Assembly: GCF_946886895.1 (NCBI RefSeq)
Contig: NZ_CAMPJO010000005.1
Span: forward strand, 282,674-346,673
Reading direction: 5' to 3'
DNA: 64,000 nt
Source of the DNA: an uncultured Marinobacter sp.
GTDB taxonomy: Bacteria > Pseudomonadota > Gammaproteobacteria > Pseudomonadales > Oleiphilaceae
Below the pieces are notes generated by a model that saw only the letters and a program-made list of their open reading frames with translations, was not told the origin of the DNA and made no database searches. Positions 45,957-54,421 of this stretch are shown here, in pieces; position 1 is the first letter of the stretch; every line of letters starts with the position of its first letter. A program made the position numbers and the translations under genes.

Positions 45957-46658
45957 ATGACAAGAACGGTACTGATCATTGAGGATAACCCCGGCATCGG
46001 CGAGCTGGTGCGCATGCAGGTGTCCGACCTGGGCATGCAGGCGGTCCTGGTGGACCGGGGCGATACCGGCCTCGAGCGCTTCCGCGAGGGAGGCGTTGAC
46101 CTGGTGATCCTGGACCTGATGCTGCCCGGGCTGGATGGCCTGGCGGTGTGCCGGGAGATTCGGGCCGGCGCCGGTTACGTGCCGGTGCTGATGTTGACCG
46201 CCAAGAGCGCCGAGCTGGACCGGGTGCTGGGGCTCGAGATGGGGGCGGACGACTACCTCACCAAACCCTTCAGCGTGGCTGAGCTGGCTGCCCGGATCAA
46301 GGCCCTGTTCCGGCGTGTTGATGCGCTGTCCCGCCGCCGCTCGGTGGAAGAGGATGCCCCGGAAGTCGAGGTTGACGGGTTGCGGATCGACCCCGTCCGG
46401 CGCCGGGTGTTTGTGCAGGAGGCGGAAGTGGAACTCACGGCCCGGGAATTCGAACTGTTGTGGCACTTTGCCAGCCACCGGGGCCGGGTGTTCAGCCGGG
46501 CGCAGTTGCTGGATGCGGTCTGGGGCTACAATCATGAGGGTTACGAGCACACCGTGAACACGCACATTAACCGCCTGCGCAACAAGATTGAAGCCGACCC
46601 CGCCGCCCCTCGCTACGTGCAGACCGTCTGGGGCGTCGGCTACCGGTTCATGGATTAA
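45957..46658 (+). CDS. OmpR-family response regulator
   Basis: A 233-residue two-component regulator. The receiver domain starts TVLIIEDNPGIGELV and has phosphoacceptor Asp in LVILDLMLPG and a conserved MLTAKSA, with Lys in DYLTKPFSVAEL. The DNA-binding winged helix has ELTAREFELLWHFASHRGRVFSR and ends in VQTVWGVGYRFMD. A GGAG and CGGAAG lie before ATG 45957; an in-frame ATG at 45891 would add 22 residues that look unlike the family. It is followed two bases later by its kinase. Confidence 0.9.
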   Translation: MTRTVLIIEDNPGIGELVRMQVSDLGMQAVLVDRGDTGLERFREGGVDLVILDLMLPGLDGLAVCREIRAGAGYVPVLMLTAKSAELDRVLGLEMGADDYLTKPFSVAELAARIKALFRRVDALSRRRSVEEDAPEVEVDGLRIDPVRRRVFVQEAEVELTAREFELLWHFASHRGRVFSRAQLLDAVWGYNHEGYEHTVNTHINRLRNKIEADPAAPRYVQTVWGVGYRFMD

Positions 46659-46660
46659 CC

Positions 46661-48160
46661 ATGGCGCTGTCGGTATTCCGGACCCTCTATGCCCGGCTGG
46701 CGCTGGGCCTGTTCCTGCTGTTACTGGTGGTGGGTGGTCTGTTCACCTTCCTGAGCCTGGCGTCTGTGCGGGAGTACTCCGCGGCGGTGAGCCATCAGCT
46801 CAACCGGGATCTGGCCCGTCACCTGGTGTCGGACCGCAACCTGGTCACCGATGGCAAGCTCAACCGCGATGCCCTCAAGGCGTTGTTCGAACTGTACATG
46901 ACCATTAACCCCAGCATTGAAATCTATCTGCTGGATCAGGAAGGCCGCATACTTTCCTATTCCGCTGACCCGAACAAGATCAAGCGCAACCGGGTCTCAC
47001 TGGCGCCGATCAGAACCCTGCTGAACAACCCCGACGCCTACCCACTGCCGGGCGATGACCCCCGTAGCCACGACCGTCGCAAGGTCTTTTCCGTGACCCC
47101 GGTGCCCTCCGTCGACAACCCCAACGGTTACCTGTATGTGGTGTTGCGCGGAGAGGAATACGATCTGGCCGAAAGCATGGTGCACAGCGACCGGTTGTTG
47201 CGGCTGGGGGCGGGTGCCCTGGCGGTGAGCCTGCTGGTTGGCCTGCTGGCGGGCCTGGTGTTTTTCCGGCTGCTGACCCGCCGGTTGTCCAGGCTGACTG
47301 AGCGGGTGGAGGCCTTTGAGAGCGGCATGTCTGCTGAGCGCACACCTGCGGTGGATGGCAAGGGCGACGATATTGACTACCTCACGGCCCGGTTTGACCA
47401 GATGGCAAAGCGCATTGCCGCCCAGTTGGACCTGCTGAAAGACAAGGACGCCCAGCGTCGCCAGTTGGTCGCCCAGGTGTCCCACGACCTGCGCACGCCC
47501 CTGGCGTCGATCCAGGGCTATATTGAGGCGGTTCGCATGAAGCAGGGCGCCCTCAGCGCCGAGGAACGCGACCGCTTCCTGGCCGTGGCGCTGTCGGAAT
47601 CCCACCGGCTCGGGCACCTGGTGGATGAGCTGTTCGAACTGGCGGCTCTGGATGCCCGGGAAAAGCAGCCGGCCCCCGAGCCGTTCGTGATTGCCGAACT
47701 GTTACACGACGTGGTGCAGAAGCACCGCCCCGAAGCTGAGCGGGCGGGTGTTTTCCTGGCCATACGCGAGCTGGCCCCGGTGCGGGTGCTGGCTGATATC
47801 GCCATGACCGAACGGGTGCTGGACAATCTGATCAGTAATGCCATCGACCACTCGCCCGAGGCCAGTGCGGTCACCCTGAGTGTGATCCTCCGGGATGGCG
47901 GCGCGGAGGTCACCATAGCGGATGCCGGCCCTGGCATTGATGCAGCCGATATGGAGCACCTGTTCGAGCCCTTCTATCAGGCTCCCGGTGCTTCGCGCAC
48001 CGGCCATGTCGGGCTTGGTCTGGCCATTGCCCAGCGGATGGTGTTTCTGCAGCAGGGGCGGCTAACAGTCCACAACGACGCCGGCGCCGTATTCTCTGTC
48101 TGGCTACCGGTGGTTAATGAGCTGGATGGTGCATCCGGACAATCATCCACAGCGTTATAG
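46661..48160 (+). CDS. membrane sensor histidine kinase
   Basis: A 499-residue kinase. Two transmembrane helices (about residues 10-30 and 182-205) frame a 150-residue periplasmic sensor that contains LDQEGRILSYSADPN. HAMP then follows, next the dimerisation helix QVSHDLRTPLASIQGYIEAV with the phosphorylated His. The ATPase domain has NLISNAIDHSPEA, ADAGPGIDAADMEHLFEPFYQ and GHVGLGLAIA. It probably senses an envelope signal and phosphorylates the adjacent regulator. The gene next to it encodes an exported methionine sulfoxide reductase, hinting at an oxidative-stress signal. That link is inference. Confidence 0.9.
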   Translation: MALSVFRTLYARLALGLFLLLLVVGGLFTFLSLASVREYSAAVSHQLNRDLARHLVSDRNLVTDGKLNRDALKALFELYMTINPSIEIYLLDQEGRILSYSADPNKIKRNRVSLAPIRTLLNNPDAYPLPGDDPRSHDRRKVFSVTPVPSVDNPNGYLYVVLRGEEYDLAESMVHSDRLLRLGAGALAVSLLVGLLAGLVFFRLLTRRLSRLTERVEAFESGMSAERTPAVDGKGDDIDYLTARFDQMAKRIAAQLDLLKDKDAQRRQLVAQVSHDLRTPLASIQGYIEAVRMKQGALSAEERDRFLAVALSESHRLGHLVDELFELAALDAREKQPAPEPFVIAELLHDVVQKHRPEAERAGVFLAIRELAPVRVLADIAMTERVLDNLISNAIDHSPEASAVTLSVILRDGGAEVTIADAGPGIDAADMEHLFEPFYQAPGASRTGHVGLGLAIAQRMVFLQQGRLTVHNDAGAVFSVWLPVVNELDGASGQSSTAL

Positions 48161-48192
48161 ATTCGTAAGAATCACTGAACGTTTTCGTGAAT
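48161..48192 (+). promoter_or_regulatory. direct repeats upstream of msrAB
   Basis: ATTCGTAAGAATC at 48161-48173 (with its own GATTC/GAATC symmetry) and TTCGTGAATCC at 48184-48194 are repeats starting 22 bases apart, two helical turns. A related TTTTGTGAACATTCC lies ahead of the regulator gene at 45821-45835. They are candidate response-regulator sites. Confidence 0.35.
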
Positions 48193-48239
48193 CCGGGACG
48201 GTACGCTGTCAGCATGGAATCACGTAGAGGAGACTCCTT

Positions 48240-49409
48240 ATGAAACGCAAGATAACAGGCATGCTTAGCGCGCTGACGCTCATCGTCGTGGGTGGTTTTT
48301 ACACGGCTTACGCCACCGCCGACAAGCACGAAACGAACGATACGGAATTTGCGCCCGACGATCCCGGGCTGGCTGTGGCCACCTTTGCAGGCGGTTGCTT
48401 CTGGTGTGTGGAGGCCGGCTACGAAAAGATTCCCGGTGTGGTTGAAGCGGTCTCCGGTTACGCCGGTGGCGATGAGCCGGACCCCACCTATCAGCAGGTG
48501 TCGTCTGGCCGTACCGGCCATACCGAAGCGGTGCAGGTATACTACGATCCCGACAAGATGACCTATGAAGGGCTGCTGGCTGGCTTGTGGCGGATGATGA
48601 ACCCGACTGACATCAAGGGCCAGTTCGTGGACCGGGGCCAGCAGTATCGCCCGGCGATCTTCTACCACAATGCCGAGCAGAAGCGCCTGGCGGAGGCGGC
48701 CAAGCAGGCGCTTGAGGCCTCCGGTGTCTACGACCACCCGGTACTGATCGAAATCGTGCCGCTGAAAAATTTCTATCCGGCGGAGCAGTACCACCAGGAC
48801 TATTACAAGAAAAACCCGGTTCGCTACAACGTGTACACCTTCAATTCCGGCCGTTACCAGTTCATCGAGAAGGTGTATGGCGAGGACTACGAACTGGACT
48901 TTTCCCGGTTCAGGCCGGCGGCGATGAACACCGGTGAAACCGACCGGGGCTTCGATCCCCAGGCGTTCGTCAAGCCGGACCCGCAGGCCCTGAAACAGCA
49001 ACTGACGGACATGCAGTATGAGGTGACCCAGGAAGACGGCACCGAGCCTGCGTATGACAACCGCTACTGGGACAACAAGCGCCCGGGCCTGTACGTGGAT
49101 ATTGTCTCCGGTGAGCCCCTGTTCTCCTCCCGGGACAAATACAAATCCGGCACCGGCTGGCCCAGCTTTACCCGCCCGATCACGCCGGATGCGGTGGTTG
49201 AGCGGGAAGACAACTCGTTCTTCATGAGCCGCACGGAGATTCGCAGCCGCTACGCGGACTCCCATCTGGGCCACGTATTCAACGACGGCCCGGCGCCCAC
49301 GGGGCTGCGCTACTGCATGAACTCCGCCGCCATGAAGTTCATCCCCCTGGAGGAGATGAAAGCGGCGGGCTATGGCGAGTGGATAGACGAGGTCCAAGCC
49401 TCCAAGTAG
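48240..49409 (+). CDS. msrAB: exported bifunctional methionine sulfoxide reductase MsrA-MsrB
   Basis: A 389-residue fusion. A signal peptide or anchor (to about residue 26) is followed by an MsrA domain with active-site Cys in [15 protein letters not shown] and [15 protein letters not shown]. The MsrB domain from about residue 255 has [12 protein letters not shown] and its active Cys in [11 protein letters not shown]. The zinc-binding Cys pairs of some MsrB are absent: SGEPLFSS replaces CxxC. It repairs oxidised methionine in envelope proteins, both R and S forms. It follows the two-component system and has GAGGAGA before the ATG. Its stop codon lies inside a repeat copy. Confidence 0.92.
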   Translation: MKRKITGMLSALTLIVVGGFYTAYATADKHETNDTEFAPDDPGLAVATFAGGCFWCVEAGYEKIPGVVEAVSGYAGGDEPDPTYQQVSSGRTGHTEAVQVYYDPDKMTYEGLLAGLWRMMNPTDIKGQFVDRGQQYRPAIFYHNAEQKRLAEAAKQALEASGVYDHPVLIEIVPLKNFYPAEQYHQDYYKKNPVRYNVYTFNSGRYQFIEKVYGEDYELDFSRFRPAAMNTGETDRGFDPQAFVKPDPQALKQQLTDMQYEVTQEDGTEPAYDNRYWDNKRPGLYVDIVSGEPLFSSRDKYKSGTGWPSFTRPITPDAVVEREDNSFFMSRTEIRSRYADSHLGHVFNDGPAPTGLRYCMNSAAMKFIPLEEMKAAGYGEWIDEVQASK

Positions 49410-49436
49410 GTCGGATTGGCAAAGCGTGATCCGACA
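49406..49436. repeat. palindromic intergenic repeat (REP-like), copy 4, single half
   Basis: One unit GTAGGTCGGATTGG...GTGATCCGACA, matching the right half of the paired copies with a few changes. The msrAB stop codon (TAG at 49407-49409) lies within it. Confidence 0.8.
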
Positions 49437-49442
49437 CCAAAG

Positions 49443-50174
49443 CTACAACCACAAATCCCCAATCGGTGTCTGTGGGTTGAAGTGATGCAACACCTGAGCC
49501 TGCAGTAACTCCGCCGTGGCCATGGCATCGATCAGCGCGTTATGGGCGGCGTAGTGAGGCAACCCATAACGCGCCCGGCTATCGGCCAATCGAATGGAGA
49601 CCGGTGTTTTCCCCGTCAGCTTTTGCCAGCGGGACGGTTGGCGGTTCGGGTGCAGGTGGGCTTCAATGGCCATGGTGTCCAGCACCGGAAACCGGATGCC
49701 CTCGCCCAGCCGCCATTTCAGGGCGACATCCAGAAACGGGCGCTCAATGGCCCGGTAATGCACCACCGTAACCCGCCCGTTCAACTCCGCAAACAGATCC
49801 CCCAACACCTCTTGCAGATCCGGTGCCTTGTCGATATCGCTGTGGGTAATACCGTGGATTTCAATTGATGTCTGATGCAGGGGCAGTTGTGGCCGGACAA
49901 TCCAGTGTCTGGCCCGGCCCAGTTGGATGCCATCCAGCGTAAAGGGCACCAGACCGATGCTGACAATGGAGTGCTGGTTGGGATCCAGCCCCGTGGTCTC
50001 GAAATCCAGCGCGACCATGGGGATCTCCGACATCGGCGTTTCCGGCGCCGGGCAACCGGCCCGGTAAAAGGCCACCAGTAATGGGTTGGTGGCAGCGTCT
50101 GCCAGGGCCTGGTACTGCTCGGGCCAGGGCTGCTCGGGCACGGATGGCGCTGGCCCGGACCGGTCACGGGACAT
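49443..50174 (-). CDS. 3'-5' exonuclease, DnaQ-like
   Basis: A 243-residue DEDDh exonuclease. Exo I VALDFETTGLDPNQHSIVSIG (cited in part: DFETTGLDP), IHGIT region, and Exo III HNALIDAMATAEL with the His-Asp pair. Resembles the epsilon-type proofreading domain. ATG 50174 overlaps the upstream DUF294 gene's stop by 11 bases, so the reading is coupled. The long N-terminal extension in the same frame is only the antisense frame of the overlapping gene. It may be an auxiliary nuclease paired with the cNMP/CBS protein. Confidence 0.87.
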   Translation of the reverse strand: MSRDRSGPAPSVPEQPWPEQYQALADAATNPLLVAFYRAGCPAPETPMSEIPMVALDFETTGLDPNQHSIVSIGLVPFTLDGIQLGRARHWIVRPQLPLHQTSIEIHGITHSDIDKAPDLQEVLGDLFAELNGRVTVVHYRAIERPFLDVALKWRLGEGIRFPVLDTMAIEAHLHPNRQPSRWQKLTGKTPVSIRLADSRARYGLPHYAAHNALIDAMATAELLQAQVLHHFNPQTPIGDLWL

Positions 50175-52041
50175 GGCGGGCCGCCTGTGGTTGGTAACGG
50201 AAACGGAGGAATTTCTGGGCATTACTGACCACCTGGAAGGCATCCTTGAGGTGGCTGCGCTCGAACGGAGAGAGGTCTTCGGGGCGCACGTTGTTGTCCG
50301 GTTCACGGCCCGCTTCAATGGCCAGGGCCTGGTGCCGGATGCGGACGATGGAAATAAACTCCAGGGCATCTCTCAGGTTGCCGAGGTCGTCGTCCAATAG
50401 CAGTTTGGTCTGGCCGATGGCTTTCAGTCGCTCAAACGAATTCTGGGCCCGGGAGCCGCAAGCCAGCGCATGCACCCGGATCAGGTCAGACAGCGGCCCG
50501 GTGCCGCGGCGCTTGAGGTTGAACGTTTTCTGTTGCTTGCCGCCTTCCTCAAGGACAAAGGAGCGGAAAAACCCGATGGGTGGTGTCCGGTTCAGGGCGT
50601 TGCGGGCAAGGAACGCCAGAAACCGCTTGTTGTTGGCGGCTTTTTCCGCCACCAGGGTCTTGAGTTGTTCGGTAAACTCCGTCTGGCCGTAGATGCCGTC
50701 CAGATCAAAGAAAATGTTGCTGTTGAGCAGGGCTTCGGCCTTCGGATTATCAATCCAGTCGGTGAAGTACGCCTTCCAGGCCCGCAGCGGCTGCCGCCAC
50801 TTCGGGTTGGTGGCCATGATGTCGCCGGTGCAGTAGGTGTAGCCGCACTCGGCCAGGCCATCGCTGACAAATTTCGCCAGTGCCAGGAAATACGCATCAT
50901 GCTCTTCGGGGACAAAACTGTCATCCAGAATCATGGCGTTGTCCTGGTCGGTCACCACCAGTTGCTCGTCCCGGGCCATGGAGCCCAGCGCCATAAAACA
51001 GTACGGTACCGGAGGCGGTCCCAGTTTTTCCTCGCCCAGCTCCAGCAGCCGCTGGGTAAAGCTGCGCCCGATACCGGCCATGGCGCTACCGATCATGTGT
51101 GAGTTGGCGTCTTCATTGACCATTCGCACGAAGCTGTCGCGCACATCCCGGCTGACCTTCTTCAGCCCCCGCACATGCTGCTGGTGGTAAATGTTGCTGA
51201 CCAGGTACAGACTGCTCTGGCTTTCGTACTTGACGATGTCGGACAGGGCAATCACTCCACGCACCTCTTCGCCCTCCATCACCGGCAGGTGATGCACATT
51301 GTTGTGCAGCATGGTGAGCATGGCCTCGAAAATGAAGACACTGGAACGGATGGTGATCGGATCTTCGGACATGATCTCGCTGATCGGTGTCTCCGAGGGC
51401 AGGGCTTCGCACAGGGCGCGAGTACGCAGGTCACGGTCGGTGATGATGCCCTGCAGCCGGGGGCGCTCGCCCGTCTCGTCCATCAGCAGGAGGGCCGAGA
51501 CACCCTGGTCGGTCATGATTCTGGCGGCTTCCTGCAACCTGACGGTGCTGGGGGCCGAGACCGGTTTGCGCGAGATCAGGCGGGTGACCCGCGAGGTCAT
51601 CAGCTCGTTCGACTTTTCCCGCCGCGACAGCGCCGAACGCAGGCGGCTGCGATCCTCGATTTCCACGAAATCGGCGAAGTTCTCATCATGCTCCCACAGG
51701 TACTGGAAGGTGCTGCCGGGAATTTTGTAGACCAGCGTGTCTTCCAGCGCCTTGGCCGGAAACCGCACCCGCTTGTTCATCAACAGGCCGAACTGGCCGA
51801 ACACTTCGCCTTCGCCGACCCGGTTGTAGAGTTCGCCTGATCGCCGGTAAATCTCAACGGCCCCGCTGCGGATGTAATACAGCCAGTCATTCTGCTCACC
51901 GAGTTCCAGAATGGGCGAGCCCGCGCGAAAGTAAACCACCTCGATACCGCCGACCACCCGGTCGAGCAGTTCCTCGGCCAATTCATCGAAGGGCGGGTAC
52001 TGGGCCATGTGGTTGCGGATGTCGATGAGCTCGGCCTGCAT
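50164..52041 (-). CDS. cNMP-binding/CBS/DUF294 nucleotidyltransferase-like protein
   Basis: A 625-residue multidomain signal protein. Residues about 20-130: cyclic-nucleotide-binding fold, with GEGEVFGQFGLLMN. About 150-280: CBS pair, with RLQGIITDRDLRTRAL and EVRGVIALSDIVKYE. About 310-450: DUF294 nucleotidyltransferase-like domain with GSMARDEQLVVTDQDNAMI, i.e. the Gly-Ser and Asp motif of GlnD-type enzymes. The last 150 residues are the DUF294 C-terminal substrate-binding domain. Start ATG 52041 has GGGAG upstream; longer readings run through the riboswitch region. Function unknown; likely ligand-dependent modification or sensing. The last 11 bases overlap the exonuclease gene. Confidence 0.87.
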   Translation of the reverse strand: MQAELIDIRNHMAQYPPFDELAEELLDRVVGGIEVVYFRAGSPILELGEQNDWLYYIRSGAVEIYRRSGELYNRVGEGEVFGQFGLLMNKRVRFPAKALEDTLVYKIPGSTFQYLWEHDENFADFVEIEDRSRLRSALSRREKSNELMTSRVTRLISRKPVSAPSTVRLQEAARIMTDQGVSALLLMDETGERPRLQGIITDRDLRTRALCEALPSETPISEIMSEDPITIRSSVFIFEAMLTMLHNNVHHLPVMEGEEVRGVIALSDIVKYESQSSLYLVSNIYHQQHVRGLKKVSRDVRDSFVRMVNEDANSHMIGSAMAGIGRSFTQRLLELGEEKLGPPPVPYCFMALGSMARDEQLVVTDQDNAMILDDSFVPEEHDAYFLALAKFVSDGLAECGYTYCTGDIMATNPKWRQPLRAWKAYFTDWIDNPKAEALLNSNIFFDLDGIYGQTEFTEQLKTLVAEKAANNKRFLAFLARNALNRTPPIGFFRSFVLEEGGKQQKTFNLKRRGTGPLSDLIRVHALACGSRAQNSFERLKAIGQTKLLLDDDLGNLRDALEFISIVRIRHQALAIEAGREPDNNVRPEDLSPFERSHLKDAFQVVSNAQKFLRFRYQPQAARHVP

Positions 52042-52175
52042 AAAACTCCCTGTGTGGTAAAGGAAAGCCATTGTCCCGTAAGGAATATAGCAGTGGCCGG
52101 CACCGGTAGTCACGACGGGTTCGTGACGGATCTCATTGACCACCCTGCGGACTGTTGCTAGCCTTGCCCGACTTT

Positions 52176-52395
52176 TCCAGGTGTCCGTCGCAAAGCGCGA
52201 CGGGTGAAACGGGAAGTCGGTGAGCCTGGTTCCGCCAGAGCAAGCCCGACGCTGCCCCCGCAACGGTAAGCAGGTTAACGACAATCGGATGCGCCACTGT
52301 GCCCCGGCATGGGAAGGTGATTGTCGCCAGACGGATGGGTCCGGAAACTGGACGCCCGACGTTTGCCCTGTGAGCCCGGAGACCGGCCTGGAAAA
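52176..52395 (+). ncRNA. cobalamin riboswitch (AdoCbl aptamer)
   Basis: Hallmarks of the B12 aptamer appear in order: GGTGTCC near the 5' end, GACGGGTGAAACGGGAAG, CGGTGAGCC, and the B12 box, whose conserved core GCTGCCCCCGCAACGGTAA is at 52251-52269. It closes with GAGCCCGGAGACCGGCCTG near 52375-52390. It precedes btuB. The 503-base gap 52042-52544 is thus occupied by this RNA and its expression platform and holds no other gene. B12 would lower expression of the uptake genes. Confidence 0.95.
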
Positions 52396-52483
52396 ACACC
52401 CGATGTTGCGGTGGGCGACCTGGGTGGGCGAATGTCCGGCTCTGATCCCTTCGATGCCCGCCTGCCGCCTGCCCCCTGTTCGC

Positions 52484-52535
52484 GCTCCGCAATTCAATCA
52501 GAAACTCCCGTGCGGGTGCGCACGGTGTGCGGAGC
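52484..52535 (+). promoter_or_regulatory. likely Shine-Dalgarno-sequestering hairpin of the riboswitch
   Basis: GCTCCGCA at 52484-52491 is perfectly complementary to TGCGGAGC at 52528-52535, which contains the btuB ribosome site GGAG. Formation of this stem would block translation initiation, and the aptamer may decide whether it forms. No clear terminator with T-run is seen. Confidence 0.55.
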
Positions 52536-52544
52536 AAGATAGCG

Positions 52545-54392
52545 ATGTCCAGATACCCATTTTCCGTCATGTTGGCCGGCGTGTCTTTGGCGGCCCTGCC
52601 GCTGGCCGTGTCGGCGCAGTCTGATAGCCAGGCCCAGGCCGATAGCCAGACAGAAGCCCTTGACCCGATTGTCGTCACGGCGACCCTTGGCCCGAAAACC
52701 GTGGGTGAAAGCCTGTCCTCCGTGACGGTGATCGAAAAAGACGACATACGCCGCCAGCAACCGGCCGAGTTCCGGGACCTGCTGCAGGCGCAGCCTGGCG
52801 TCAATGTGGTTTCCGATGGCAGCTATGGTAAAACCACCAGTGTCTTCCTGCGCGGTGCCGGCAGCTCCGGCACGGTGCTGCTGCTGGACGGCATCCGCCT
52901 GCGCTCGGCCACCGCCGGTATTCCACCCTGGCAATTCCTGCCGCCGGAGCTGATGGAGCGGGTGGAGCTGGTGCGCGGCGCGAAAAGCTCGCTTTACGGG
53001 GCAGACGCCGTGGGCGGCGTGATCCAGGCGTTTACCCTGGACCCGGAAGCGGGCCGTCAGGGCTGGGTGGAGCTGGCGGGCGGCTCCCATGAAACCCTCG
53101 AAACCACCGCCGGCGTGGCCGGGCGGGAAGGCCGGTCGGCGTTCCTGGCCGGCGGGGTCTATTCCGATACCGAGGGCACGAACCTGCGGGCCGGGGGTGA
53201 GGACAAAGGACTTCGTAACGCCGGCGGCCTGGCCAAAGTGAGCCACCAGTTCGACCAGGGCGGCGGTGCCGGTATAACGGTGTTCCAGTCTGAGGGCAAC
53301 ACCGAATTCGAAGGTGGTGATACCGATTTCCTGATCCGGGCCATGGGGCTCTATGTTGAGGCCGTCGCCAGCGACTACTGGCGCACCCGCATCCAGTTCT
53401 CCGAATCCCGGGACGAGCAGGAAACCTTCGGTTCCTTCCCCAGCGTATTCAATACCCTGCACCGGTCAGCCCGATGGGAAAACACCCTGACCGCCGGGGT
53501 GCATGAGTTTGTCATCGGCTCGGAAGTGTCGGTGGACGAGGTGGAGGGCACCAGCCAGTTCACCGAGGACAGCCGCACCAACAGCGCGGTGTTTGGCCAG
53601 GCCCGCCTTAATTTCGACGCCACTGACCTGATGGTCAGCGCCCGCCTGGACGACAACGAGGCCTACGGCAAGGAAGAAACCGGTGGCATTGCCCTGGGGC
53701 ACCAGTTCGACCGCGCCCATCGTGTGCGCCTGAGTTACGCGACGTCTTTCCGGGCGCCGACCTTCAACGACCTGTATCTGACCGTGCCTTTCTATACTGG
53801 CAACCCGAACCTCGAACCGGAAGAAGGCCAGATGGTGGAAGCCGGCGTGTCTGGCCGCTACGATCGATGGTTCTGGGATGTTGCGGTCTACCAGAACGAC
53901 GTGGAGGATCTGATCACCTTCGTGTCTGACCCGATGACCTTCGAGGGCACGGTGGAGAACGTCGAATCCGCCCGGATTCGCGGCATCGAGCTGTCATCCG
54001 GTTTCGAAGCCGGCAACTGGGATGTGAACGCCGCGCTGACCTGGGCCGACAGTGAGAACCGCGACACCGGCAAGCGCCTGCCGCGCCGGGCCGAGAAGAA
54101 TCTGCGCCTGGACGTTGATCGCCTGTTTGACCAGTGGTCCGTCGGGGCCAGCTTCATCGCCGAGAGCGATCGCTATAACGACGCCGCCAACAACAGCCTG
54201 TTGCCCGGCTACGGGACCGTGGATCTGCGGGCGGCGTGGAATTTCCTGCCGGGGTGGTCCGCCAGCTTCAAGGTGGATAATGTGCTGGATCGTCGTTATA
54301 CCACGAGCCAGGGTTTCGGCACTGAACCGTTTGACTACCTGGCGGCTGGCCGTACCTACATGGCGTCGGTACGCTATGATTTCCGCCAGTAG
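52545..54392 (+). CDS. btuB: TonB-dependent vitamin B12 outer-membrane receptor
   Basis: A 615-residue receptor: signal peptide ending near VSAQSDSQ, TonB-box-like DPIVVTATL, plug domain with LLLDGIRLRSAT and GAKSSLYGADAVGGVI, then a beta-barrel ending in SVRYDFRQ. It imports cobalamin across the outer membrane using TonB energy. ATG 52545 has GGAG at 52531-52534; a GTG at 52527 is upstream in frame but less likely. The cobalamin riboswitch ahead and BtuF/C/D genes behind make the substrate clear. The signal peptide carries a run of Asp/Gln/Ser/Ala after cleavage, a low-complexity stretch. Confidence 0.95.
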   Translation: MSRYPFSVMLAGVSLAALPLAVSAQSDSQAQADSQTEALDPIVVTATLGPKTVGESLSSVTVIEKDDIRRQQPAEFRDLLQAQPGVNVVSDGSYGKTTSVFLRGAGSSGTVLLLDGIRLRSATAGIPPWQFLPPELMERVELVRGAKSSLYGADAVGGVIQAFTLDPEAGRQGWVELAGGSHETLETTAGVAGREGRSAFLAGGVYSDTEGTNLRAGGEDKGLRNAGGLAKVSHQFDQGGGAGITVFQSEGNTEFEGGDTDFLIRAMGLYVEAVASDYWRTRIQFSESRDEQETFGSFPSVFNTLHRSARWENTLTAGVHEFVIGSEVSVDEVEGTSQFTEDSRTNSAVFGQARLNFDATDLMVSARLDDNEAYGKEETGGIALGHQFDRAHRVRLSYATSFRAPTFNDLYLTVPFYTGNPNLEPEEGQMVEAGVSGRYDRWFWDVAVYQNDVEDLITFVSDPMTFEGTVENVESARIRGIELSSGFEAGNWDVNAALTWADSENRDTGKRLPRRAEKNLRLDVDRLFDQWSVGASFIAESDRYNDAANNSLLPGYGTVDLRAAWNFLPGWSASFKVDNVLDRRYTTSQGFGTEPFDYLAAGRTYMASVRYDFRQ

Positions 54393-54421
54393 TCCCACTT
54401 ACCAACCGGTGTTCTGAGCCT

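Noticed and set aside
48114..49397. 427-codon reverse frame opposite msrAB
   Set aside because: Antisense of a clear MsrA-MsrB fusion; no ribosome site or domain.
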